Source: Corylus avellana
Lineage: Eukaryota > Streptophyta > Magnoliopsida > Fagales > Betulaceae
Assembly (NCBI RefSeq): GCF_901000735.1
Contig: NC_081541.1
Location: 43,245,021 to 43,309,020, forward strand
Reading direction: 5' to 3'
DNA length: 64,000 bases
Each line of letters begins with the position of its first letter. Position 1 is the stretch's first letter. The position numbers and the translations under genes are program-made. This document shows positions 46,935 to 57,312 of this stretch, piece after piece. The notes below the pieces were generated by a model. That model worked only from the letters and a program-made list of their open reading frames with translations, was not told the DNA's origin and searched no databases.

Positions 46935-48125
46935 TCAATTACTCACAAAGGCCATATATTCCTTCAATTCACAAGGAAAACAAGGGTATCTCTTCCATGA
47001 ATTCCCATGCAACTTGATCATCTTTATCACTTTATCCTTTGTTGATGAACTCCTTCCATCTATATGCAACAACACCAAAAGCTTCTTCACAGATCCATAA
47101 ACCAGCATTTCCTCCAACACCCTTTCTGTTGGGTGAAAGCTAGAAATCACCCACAAAATCTTCACCACCATCTTTGTTGCTGTGGTGGAGACATGCAGCA
47201 TTCTCTTGGATATTGCTGGAATTCCCATCCCATGCTCCACCAAGGCCTGCCTCCCTTCTGCACACTCACATAGCAACTTTATCAGCACCAGCACTTTCTC
47301 GCATTTCGATCTGTTCGAGTCCGGCAAAAGCTCGATGAGGACGCAAACCGCGCCCGCTTCGATCGCCCGTAACCGGCTTTTCTTCGACGACCCCAGAATT
47401 TCTATCAGAACTTCCAAGGCACATGAGCTTGCCTTGGTGCATATCTCATCAGAAACCATCTCCAGCAATGCCTTGAAGAAATCCACATCTTGAATAACAA
47501 AATGCCAATCATACCCACTTTTTGCCATCTTTTGGAATATTGTAATTGTGTAAAGCCTTGACTCAGCACTTCCTCTTTGAAGCATGATTGCCATGGACTT
47601 CATAGCTTCTTGCTTTGACAACAAATCAAAGGTTGTTTTTTCTTCCTCGGAGAATGGGAGATTTTGTAAAACTCCCATGGCCTCCTCACAAGCTCTAAAC
47701 GCAATGAAATCATGAGAGCTCTCAAAAGCAACTTGTACAACAATTTCTACTAGCACTTCAACTCCCTTAGATTGAATAAAATCTGCCTTTACAATCTCAT
47801 CACCTTTCTCAATAATCGACCGGAGTTTCTTCAAGGAACTCACCTTAAACGGCGACGTCTTAACGGTGTTGAGTAGGCACAACATGTCATCATGGTTGAT
47901 CGAAGGTTGTCGTGAATATTGCAATATTATTGCTTTGAGGGTGTGATTCGGCGTGATGTCGAAATTCTTGATGCTTTGCATGGTGGCCGGACACGTCTTC
48001 TTTTTGTAAGTGAAGAACCATTTCTCGATGTTCTTCCGTTCGTAGCTGACGCCGGTGGAGATGGTCACCGGATCTTTCATGAGCTCCATGGAAATGGGGC
48101 AGAGGAAATCTGGTAAAATCTCCAT
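46935..48125 (-). CDS. U-box/ARM-repeat E3 ubiquitin ligase, PUB22/23-like
   Basis: Intronless frame of 396 residues. The U-box spans about residues 4-78: FLCPISMELMKDPV, TGVSYERKNIEKW (Trp36 is the conserved E2-contact tryptophan) and TCPATMQ, then LTPNHTL-like ITPNHTLKAII. Helical ARM-type repeats follow to the end, including ALEVLIEILG, AVCVLIELLP and LLCECAEGRQALVEHG, the last being typical of this clade. Such proteins work in the ubiquitin pathway, passing ubiquitin from an E2 to a target; relatives damp immune and drought signalling. The absence of introns and the short length (the family is usually ~410-450) fit class PUB20-24. CPAT replaces the commoner CPVT. Which orthologue it is cannot be told from here. 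Confidence 0.94.
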   Translation of the reverse strand: MEILPDFLCPISMELMKDPVTISTGVSYERKNIEKWFFTYKKKTCPATMQSIKNFDITPNHTLKAIILQYSRQPSINHDDMLCLLNTVKTSPFKVSSLKKLRSIIEKGDEIVKADFIQSKGVEVLVEIVVQVAFESSHDFIAFRACEEAMGVLQNLPFSEEEKTTFDLLSKQEAMKSMAIMLQRGSAESRLYTITIFQKMAKSGYDWHFVIQDVDFFKALLEMVSDEICTKASSCALEVLIEILGSSKKSRLRAIEAGAVCVLIELLPDSNRSKCEKVLVLIKLLCECAEGRQALVEHGMGIPAISKRMLHVSTTATKMVVKILWVISSFHPTERVLEEMLVYGSVKKLLVLLHIDGRSSSTKDKVIKMIKLHGNSWKRYPCFPCELKEYMAFVSN

Positions 48126-48177
48126 CGTAGGATCTCTGCTTTCCTGGCCTCTCCTTTTTTCAGAGGATGCTGGTAGG

Positions 48178-48187
48178 TTATATAAAG
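48178..48187 (-). promoter_or_regulatory. Candidate TATA box of the U-box gene
   Basis: Minus-strand CTTTATATAA lies about 55 bp upstream of the ATG at 48125, implying a short leader. Confidence 0.5.
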
Positions 48188-48512
48188 AAGTAGAAAGTCA
48201 AAGTCAAAATGTAATGAGTGCCTTTGCAAGCTGTTAATTAAAACATGGAAGCAACAAGGAAGCTTACAGAAATTATCCAACTTTTGAATTTTTATTTTTT
48301 TTCCTTTTTTGCTTTTTAGATTCATATATACATATTAATTAATTATACTGTCTTGCTGCCACTTGTAAACACCTAGCTGTGTATTTGACCCAAGTATTTA
48401 ATTATGTATTCATACATTTTGCCCAACATTTAAAGTTTATTTGACTTACATCCCTTCAAAATTTCATGGCAATCAATAAGGTGTAATTAACAAAAGCAAC
48501 CAAGCTCATAAG

Positions 48513-48655
48513 AAAAACTACAATTTCTTTACAAACTCACTTGACAATATTTTAATGGTAAAAAAATTGATAGACAAATTTAATTGTTTAGTGAATGACA
48601 CGGTAAGTATCATGTCAGTTTGTAAAGAACTTGTTGTAAAAATTGTAGTACTCCT
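48513..48655. mobile_element. MITE-like element with ACTACAATTTC arms, copy 1
   Basis: The left arm reads ACTACAATTTCTTTACAAAC. The right arm complement reads ACTACAATTTTTACAACAAG, then TTCTTTACAAACTGACATGA. It shares the arm motif with 52444-52604. Confidence 0.5.
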
Positions 48656-48809
48656 AACGTCATTTAAACTTATAAAAAACATTAATGAAGGGTTGTGCAT
48701 GTTTGACTTGGAATTTATGCATTTTTATTGCCAGGGATTCAAATGACCATAGAATGAGTTAGTTATTCACTATTGTTCTTACTTTGCAAATCAACCAAGT
48801 CTGGCTGGA

Positions 48810-48836
48810 ATTATGTATATATATATATATATATAT
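48810..48836. repeat. TA microsatellite
   Basis: Alternating TA run in intergenic DNA. Confidence 0.9.
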
Positions 48837-49153
48837 AAAGGTTGATTTATTGTTAAGGTACGTAGTGACAGATTTTTGCTGGTTGCAGAGTTATAATTTT
48901 GCAGGGTAAAGATAATTGGATGTGCTAAATAACCATTTCATTGACACCCATGGAATTGAATGAGATATATTGTGCTAGAATTTAAATAGCATGAATTGGG
49001 CTCATTAATTTGTAGGAGTAATTTAAAATCTTACCATCTATTGAATATAATGGTTATAACTTATGCCAGCATTAAAATGATCCATTATTTATAATAGGTT
49101 TCATTTATAGGCCAACCTTCATATATTGCAATATTATTTATAATGGGTATGTC

Positions 49154-50177
49154 TTTTTTTAAAAAAAAAAAAGGAATCAGTTCAGTCTCATTCATTGATA
49201 AACAAGCATAAAGCTCAAATAACACAGAGCAAAAGCTCTGAAGCAACCATATCGAAATTACGAGGTTACAAGCGTCAAAGATGACATATTACATTCCAGA
49301 TTCAAACAAAATCCGCTAACCTATGACTAATTTTCAAATTAAACAACAAATCTGCGCTAAATAGACTCAAATCAATGCATATGTAGCTCTTATTCTTCGG
49401 CACTGAGGGTAGAGAACCCCAAGCCAAAGCTCATCTTCCTCAACTCGAAAACCAGGATAACGTTCACATCCACAACTCAAAGGTCTGGATCAAAGCAACA
49501 AACCCGAAGGGCATCAGGCGAGCAGATCGAGAAAGAGGACCGAGCATTATTACAAGCAAAACAAAAACGATTACAGGGAAATAAAACAAGACAAAAATAA
49601 CAAAAAAGGAAAGCCAGACAAAATTACAAGAAAACAAACAACATAAAAAGCACATCAAGAGGATGACAGCAACCAGAAAGAAGAGTCGATCGCGCGCTCG
49701 CCAAAAACAAAAGGGGCGTTGGAAGCTCATCGCGGTGGGGGGCACGAGAAAAGGCCCAGCAGAGGACAGTGGGCGGCGGAGCACGCGGAGGAAATTGGCG
49801 GCGCACTCAAATGGAGGGAAAAGTTTGGGTGAAACCCAGAGAGCATCACCCACAAAGTGTACCTAAACAAGCAAAAAAAAAAAAAACAACAAAAGCAAAT
49901 ATAGAAAGAAACAAAAACAACTAGGGACCAAAGGAGGGGGAAGAGGCGGAGAGGAAGGGAAAGGAAAAAAATCACCCAAAGAATTAGGGGCATCAGATAA
50001 ATAGGCTACCTCGCTAAGCGAAAAAGGGCGATGGGAGGGGAGGGGGGAGGCAGAAGAGGGAGAGGGGAGGAGGGCTGGAGGGGGAGAACAAAGGTTCTCT
50101 CCCTCTTACGGCTACTAGAGATGAAACCCTAGCAGAGAGGGGAGGGAGCTAGAGAGAGAGAATTAGTTGTGAATCCG
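49154..50177 (-). mobile_element. Non-autonomous L1-like retroposon, copy B
   Basis: The minus-strand element is flanked by perfect 19-bp duplications TATTTATAATGGGTATGTC at 49135-49153 and 50178-50196. Its 5' end is pyrimidine-rich with GCTAGGGTTTCATCTCTAG. Its 3' end is AATGAGACTGAACTGATTCC followed by a T/A homopolymer tail. No reverse transcriptase or endonuclease is encoded; the frames of 88-129 codons inside have no family resemblance. Its 3' half matches copy A near 19.5 kb. Confidence 0.88.
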
Positions 50178-50199
50178 TATTTATAATGGGTATGTCATA

Positions 50200-52440
50200 G
50201 ATAGTGTTGGGGCCATAAAGTTTTCAACTTGTATCTTTGGCATTGTATGATGGAACATTTTGCTCCAAATTGATTTTATATCAATGACGATAACTCGTTT
50301 GGTCCCAAAAAAAAAATTCAAAATATGTCATTAGAGTTGCTAAGAAATACTTCACCAAGCAATAAAGGTATAATAATGTATGTACAAATTTTTTTTCTCT
50401 AAACTAGGTTGAAGAAAACATATGTCAGTTAATAGATTAAATTGAAAAAATAAAAATAAAAATAAAAATAACATACCAATTAAAAAAAAAAAAAAAAAAA
50501 ACTTTGTCCATAACCGTTTATGAAATAAATGGTCGATAAAAAGAATTATTTTCACGGAGTTCCTCATTAATTGGTAATTAATTATCTCTACTAGCAGAAC
50601 TAATTATCTAATAATGCCTAAATTAATATCTAAAATTCCATGTACAAATTAGAGATTTAAGCTAGCCAGAAATAGAAGTGAATATTATATTGGTGCACAA
50701 AAAAAATAAAGCAAGTTTGTAGGGACTATATTTCAAAACTCACAAAATTATAAAAGTAGACGACCGTTTAGGGTTTGACTTTAGAAAAAGTGGCCCACTA
50801 ATGTGAAATGGATGAGATCTTAATTTGCGGAAAACATGCATGGCTTAATATTTTTCAAACTATTCATTTCTTTAATGAAGGAAAAATCAATTTTCAACTG
50901 TTCCCCAAATATTTATTCAAACCCTACATAAAGAACGTCGGCGAGGACTCCCAGGGTTTACATGTTCTTTATATTCTGTCATCTTTGGGCCGTTGAGCTG
51001 CCTTGCTGACTCTCTCTCTCTCTCTCTCTCATTTCAGGTGAGAATCTTACGCAAATTTAGAAAACAAAAACTGATGATATATATATATATATATATATTG
51101 AAAAAATATGTTGACCCAATTAATAATGTGTTTAGTATATCTATAATCTGTGTATATAAAAGGGTTATAAGAGTTGATAAGCTAGGCTTTAGGTGGTAGC
51201 TAGCTAAATAATCTGTATATATATATAAAAGAATCATTAATTAGAAAGTACTTGTGAACAAATTAAGCAATTAAAGCCTATGAGCTAAATATACCTAAAT
51301 ATATATACTAATTACAAGATTAAAGAAAAAGAAAAAAAAAAAAAAAAGAAAAAAAAAGGACTTTGAATACCCAATAGCCAGAGAATATTGGGTGATGTAT
51401 ATATATATATTTACGAGTTTATATTGCCGGCGTCCAATTGATTAGGGCTGGCAACACTCGACCACTTGGGTTCTTTCTTATATATATATATATATAAGAT
51501 TCATATGGCTTAATGTGTGGAGAGCCACTCACCTTCAATTGGGTTTGTCCACATATATCGGCGTACGTGTAGATAATGTCACGTCATTTATAAAGCGATC
51601 GAGTCATCCGACAAATTAGATGCTTCTGGTTTTCTTCAATAAAGCTTTCGGGTCGAGTCAAAGCGGTGGATTGTGCCTATTTTCAGAGTTGGGGTAATGG
51701 TTGTTTCATTATTTTGCTGCTACAAGTGGATTACACGAATCTTCCTTTTGAGCACATAGACCAAAACATTTTTGGAGAAATCATCAACAAATTGAGTTTG
51801 ATTATCGTTTGCAATGTAAATGACATAACACAAAGTTGACAAACAAGACTTTTGGGAGCCAAATGGAAACTGCCTAATTATTCAAAATATTGTATAAATT
51901 AATTAATTAAAGTGATCAATTGCAAACCCATCTTCATATATCAGTATTTACATGATATCCAGATTCGTACGCGTGCACTTAATTATATTATACATCATTA
52001 AGTACCTAATTATTACTAGAAATTATGAAAATTGGCCAAGAACAACCAATTAGAATAAATTAATTATATATATATATTGTATGCTTGTTTCTAGTTAAGT
52101 ATAGGGCTGGCAAAACTTGACCAGTTTGCTATAGTTATGACCATGAACACATTATTTGCTAGCTATTAATATTTTCTATATATATATATATATATAGAAA
52201 ATATATCATGCTGGCTTGCATCTGATCATGTTTCATGCTGGCTTGCATCTTGTGTCTCTAAATTAGGTCTAACCAATGAGATTAAACCCAAAGCAACAGC
52301 TTAGAATATTCAATGGCCTAATAGGAGGGTCTGTGTAAAAGGAAAAAGAACAAAAAAGACTCAGATATAAAAGGAGAAGAGGAAAAAGGAAGTATATATA
52401 ATAAACATTCTAAAACCTAAATTTGTGTGAGTGCTAGCTG
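50200..52440. other. Intergenic, AT-rich with many microsatellites
   Basis: No gene supported. Contains a (TC)n run at 51008-51031 and TA runs near 51080, 51400, 51485, 52070 and 52180. Confidence 0.6.
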
Positions 52441-52443
52441 CTA

Positions 52444-52604
52444 GGGGTATTAGAACTCCCTTACAAATTAAGGTATAGTCCATACATGTGGTACTTATCA
52501 CGTCAACCACTAAACAATTGAATTTATCTGCCAAGTTTTGTTGCTTAATTTTTCACCATTACGATATTGTTACCTGAGTTTGTAAGGAAATTGTAGTATA
52601 CCCC
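52444..52604. mobile_element. MITE-like element with ACTACAATTTC arms, copy 2
   Basis: The left arm GGGGTATTAGAACTCCCTTA and the right complement GGGGTATACTACAATTTCCT both continue ACAAA and AGGTA. Same arm family as 48513-48655. Confidence 0.55.
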
Positions 52605-53000
52605 ATCCCATTATGATGATGCGGTATTGTCAATTCACCACTTGAAATTTTTTTCCTTTTTAATTAAGATTGATCTTTTTTTAAAAGATAATTAAGATTG
52701 ATCTAAGGGTGAATAGAATTGACAATGTGAGTATACTATATATATAGCCTTCCTCTTTTCCAATTGAAAAATGATTTTTTGCGCGTCCATCTCTACTGAA
52801 TTCGCACGCTTCATCCACCATTAATTATCAAATCAATAAAGAGACACGCGAGACGGATGCCATAATAAATAAATAAACATTTCTCAATCGGAATTGGTGT
52901 AGACTATAAATAAATTAAAGGCCGTCTCTTGGGATGATTTAATCTACAAAACCTGATATTTTAAGCATGATTAAAATAATAATTAAATTGAATATTTTAG

Positions 53001-53003
<3 letters not shown>

Positions 53004-53058
<55 letters not shown>
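53004..53058. repeat. (AT)n(TG)n compound microsatellite
   Basis: About 18 AT units followed directly by about nine TG units. Confidence 0.97.
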
Positions 53059-53135
53059 GCTAGGTTGTAACAAGGGATCGAGTGTGGTCTGCGATATCAG
53101 TTAGGTCATATTCAGAATTAAGTAATAAATTTGTA

Positions 53136-53166
<31 letters not shown>

Positions 53167-53659
53167 TGGTTAATTAATTAATTTCCTCCATAATTTATTA
53201 TCAGATATATTACATCAACCTGTACATGATGGTTAAAAGAAGGTAGAAGAATCAGTTAATCCCTGGTCAAACATCATTATTCTGTCATTTTTAGTTTGAT
53301 TAATTCATCAGACCAAGGGACGATGTCATCCATGTGGAGATAGAATAGAGTCAGAAATAGTAGGGAAAAAAAAAAAAAAAAACTTTAGTTAATTGGATAA
53401 ATGACAAAGGGAGGAGAGTAGGCTACAATTGTTTTTCCTTATAGCTCTATTTGGAAATCTTAGGTAATCTATTAGGGCTTTGGTTTTAGTCAATTGGAAT
53501 ATGTTGTCTTTTAGCCAGGCTGTTGGGTAGAAGATATCCATGGATATCTTCTTTTTGTTTCTAGTTGTGATTAATTAGGTCAATAGTTTACACTATCATG
53601 ATTTTCTTATAATCAGCCTGCAATTTCCTTTTCTTTTTTCCTATTACATGGGGTTTTAT

Positions 53660-54110
53660 GAATTAAGATTGTTTGCAATTTGCTGAGCCAATTCAAACAA
53701 CTCTACAGAGAAGTTTGATGGGTCTCACACTTCTGAACAAGTAGGCCTTACAATTAGGATTGGCTGCAATTTGCTGACCGAATTGCAGCCAACTCCATAG
53801 AGAGGGCAAATGAGTCTTACATTTCTGACTATTTATGATTCTCTACAATTTGCTGACTAAATTGTTGTCAATTCAGGCAGCTCAACAAAAAAGGTAGATG
53901 GGTCTTACTTTTCTGACTATTTATGTTTGGCTGCAATTTGCCACGGAGTTGCAGCCAACTCATCCAACTCCCCATACAGGGCAAATGAATCTCTCGTTTT
54001 TTGACCATTCGAGACAAGTGAGTCTTGCAACTATCTTCTCTATAGTCTTGCAACTGTTTGGTGCAATTCAATTTGCCAAATGAATTACAATCCATCCTTA
54101 TCACGTGGTT
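53660..54110. repeat. Hairpin-bearing imperfect tandem array (~80-91 bp units)
   Basis: Four successive units have inverted arms around a loop of 9-12 bases. Unit 1 is TTGTTTGCAATT / AATTCAAACAA (arms 53669 and 53690). Unit 2 is TTGGCTGCAATT / AATTGCAGCCAA (53760 and 53781). Unit 3 is CTACAATT / AATTGTTG (53843 and 53860). Unit 4 is TTGGCTGCAA / TTGCAGCCAA (53927 and 53949). Units 1-3 share the loop start TGCTGA. Each stem is followed by a shared tail like GATGGGTCTTACTTTTCTGA. A weak fifth hairpin, ATTCAATTTGCCAAATGAAT, lies near 54067. No reading frame runs consistently through the units. Confidence 0.85.
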
Positions 54111-54119
54111 TCTTTCTTT

Positions 54120-55130
54120 ATAGGTCAGACAAAGTTGAAGTCATGGAGTTGGGTAGGCAGGCTCTCTCATTGGTGGTTTTGAATTATTAGCCGCACTTAT
54201 GGGCTACACCAAAAAAAAAAATTCAAAGTCAAAGGGAGAAAATTGATGCATAATGATGTACGTGACCCCATGTGTGGGTGATTGTTAAACCACAGCACCA
54301 ACACATAGAAACTTTAAGCGGATTCAAAAGTGAGATTTTAAACTAAATCGTAAAAAATATCGTTGAGGATTGCGTTTTTAAAAAATAAAAAGCAGACAAG
54401 AGGGTACTTTTTTGAAAACATATAATTTTAAAGGCTAAACTGTAATTTTGTCAAACATTTAACTGCGTTTTTAACAATTACGTTTTCAAATCGCTAATTT
54501 TAAATCACAAATCCAAACAAATCCGGTCAAAAAATAATGCACTGACTTCTCTATATCAGAATACAAAAGAAAAGTTCACAGGAAAAGAGATGATCCCAGA
54601 TGTTTCCTTTTGTCCTTTCTTATCATTTTATTACCGGATCAGAAAGGGAATTAGAGGTGGCCGAATTGGTGAGGCAATTACTGTTTACAGGTGATCAAAT
54701 ATATATATATTTTTTTTAATAAAAAAAGAAATGAATTCAAACTACCATATAAGAATAGTTTGTGAAATGGATGGCTAGCTCCCAAAATTTTAAATTTTTT
54801 AAAATTATATATTTTTTATGAGATACACCCTTCAAAATTATTATTTATTTTAAGTTTTGTCTAAAATTTTAGTTATACGATACAAAAGAGATGTATACAT
54901 AAAGGGTTGGTTTATGAAACTTTGAATGCCAAAAGAGTAATTGGTTTATGAGGTTCATAAGTCAAGATTCTCTTATGCAGCAGCTTGAACTGCAAATTCT
55001 GTCAAGCTGAGTTGAAAATATGCAGATTTTTCTAATATCTTGTACTTGTAGATTCCAAGAAGGCCCTTTAATTTTTTTATTATTATTTTTTTTTAGCGGG
55101 AATTAATGGGAATTGTAGGGAATATTTTCA
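54120..55130. other. Intergenic
   Basis: No gene or clear element seen. AT-rich with short homopolymers. Confidence 0.5.
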
Positions 55131-55690
55131 CTCAACCAACCCATCGGATATGGGCTTCAAGGCCAATGACAGGCTCATGGCCCAGATAGCAAGATTCTCG
55201 AGATTGGGCTTATTCCAGGACCGAAAGTCGTCACCCATTACACAGCCCCGTGACAAACACCTCTCGGGCAATCGATCATGCATACCCAGGACAAACACCT
55301 CCCGGGAATATTCATTTACGGAAGATTCCATTAATCTTTATTCCCTTATCTAGGAAAGCATTATTGGAATAAGAGTCTCAATCTAGCTTCAATTAGAACT
55401 TCTTGAAGAATTTAACATAACAGTCTTACTCCAAGACTAAGTAAAGTAGAACTCCATATCCAATTCAAACTCTCAAGACCCCCACATTAAGTTAAAGAAG
55501 GAGACATATAGTCTAAGTCTAACTTTACTCTTCAGCCTATAAATCGGCCCATGCACCAAGGCATAAAATGATCTCTCTCATATTGAATATTCAAATACTC
55601 AGGCTGAATTATTGAGTTTTGTTCGTCAAATTGCTCTTCTCCAAGGAACTGACTTAAGCATCGGAGTTTTTCCGGCATGAACGAAAAAAG
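55130..55690 (+). mobile_element. Probable solo LTR or LTR fragment, gypsy-like
   Basis: Contains a CCTATAAATCGGCCCATG TATA-type box near 55538 and the downstream ACTGACTTAAGCATCGGAGT near 55649. That motif resembles the R-U5 region of Tat-type plant gypsy LTRs. No internal coding domain was found on either side, so it would be solo or truncated. The edges are estimated. Confidence 0.45.
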
Positions 55691-56520
55691 AGTTGAGATT
55701 ATGTGATTATGCTTGGGTTGTTTGAAGAATATAAAATTTTGAATAAAGTTGAAAAATTTTGAGTTGAGTTGAGTGTTAGTGGTGTCAATCAACTAAGAAA
55801 GAAAATAAAAATTTAGAAGAATTAGGAAGAATTGTCTTCCTAAACAAGCTCTAGCATCCTCATCCATTTTGCTCCGTGCGGTGAAGATAATTAAACAAAT
55901 TAAAAGCTAAAAAGATCAAGTTAGTTTAAATTACTCGAGCACAGCCTGTTCAGCAATTGAGCTCCTCAAGAGCCTCTCAAAATTAAAGGAAATCTCCGAC
56001 CTATGTTTGAACTGTATAACCATTTATTTGAACAGGTAAATTTCATATGAACTCTTTATTCTAAATTCTAATGGGTACCATAAGACATTTAAACAAATTA
56101 AAAGCTAAAACGACAAGGCGTATTACATTTTGGACACTTTGTGGCCGTATCTTTCTTTGAGAAAAGCCCTTTTGTTGCAAGGTGTAAATCATGCACATGG
56201 GCCTAAAGGCATTCAGATAACGGCCCATCTTAAAAGTTATACGACAGATTGAGATTATCATTACACGTGTAATTCCTAATCAGATACGCTTGATTGGCAT
56301 CATCTGATTTGTCCTTCTGAAACCTCAGTTGACGTACCCTGTCATCCCTCACCACCACCCGATACGGGAAGTTGCGAAATCTCCGGCTCTCCTACGGCCG
56401 CGAGTACAGTAAACCCGGCCTCCATCGAAACCTCAAATCTATTTTCATTACGTGGTGTAACGCATTGGAGACAAATAAGTACTTGCAATGAAACTATTCT
56501 AATGAAACCGTAGAGGAGCA
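55690..56520. other. Intergenic, upstream of the RING gene
   Basis: No gene seen. The GC-richer patch at 56330-56420 may be proximal promoter of the following gene. Confidence 0.4.
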
Positions 56521-57312
56521 AAACCCTCTATATTTCTCATACTGTGAGAGCCTCTCTCTCTCTCACTCGCACAGTGCCACTCTGAGCTCTCTCTCTGTTT
56601 GTGTGACTCTGAGGAGACGACGGACCCAATTCAACGAAAAGGTTAGTTTCAGTAAGCATTTCATGGATAATTGTCTCTGAAGCATGAAAGGTTGTGTTTT
56701 TTTTTTGGGGGGGGAGATAATATGTGATTTTCTGTTTGTTGCTGTTTGGCTGCTGAGAAAATAATGCAGGAAAATGAAACAGAAGAAATACGAACTAAAG
56801 CGTTATATCTTTTGGGTTGTCGTTTATTCTATGGGAAATTTTATGTTATTGCAAGAAAAGACCAAAAAAAAAATGAAGCTTTAGAGGTTTGAACTTTCAG
56901 TTTCTTTATAGGAAATAAGAATCGAAAAATTTTGTTCTTTCTTGGCTTGTTCGGTTTCAGAGTGATTTGATTTCAAGACCCTTTTATCTTTGGTGGATTA
57001 CAGTAACTGCAAATGTGAATTTTCCTTTTCTTCTCTCTTTAGTTGCTGGGAGAATTCTAGAAAAGGAAAAAGATGTCAGATAAAATGCCGGATTGTTATA
57101 TTTTTGTCCCATTTTCTTTCTGTTGTATTTATGTTTTTATTTGCGGTTTAGTTGAGATTCTCACTGCTTTTGTCAATGACGGAAACCGAGAATGAGATAA
57201 AACTGAGGAACTCAGAATTTTTGTTTTCTTTTGTTGTACTCTGATTTACTCAGCGGCCAAACGGTGTTTTAGGGTTCTTGATTTTGATATTTATGTTGTT
57301 TTCTATCCAAAG
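56520..57312 (+). promoter_or_regulatory. Pyrimidine-rich 5' leader with predicted 5' UTR intron
   Basis: CT repeats at 56550-56600 are typical of plant core promoters and leaders. AAAAG|GTTAGT at 56641/56642 makes a good donor, and TTCTATCCAAAG|ATGG at 57312/57313 a fair acceptor directly before the start codon. This predicts a 671-bp 5' UTR intron. It is inferred from sequence only. Confidence 0.5.

Noticed and set aside
49464..49993. Minus-strand proteins of 129 and 88 residues
   Set aside because: They lie inside the L1-like retroposon leader, have low-complexity hydrophobic composition and no family resemblance.
53004..53163. Regulatory or origin-like AT-rich element
   Set aside because: Plain AT and TG microsatellites with no other structure.
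55532..55792. 86-codon minus-strand frame
   Set aside because: Antisense to the LTR-like region, with no domain resemblance.
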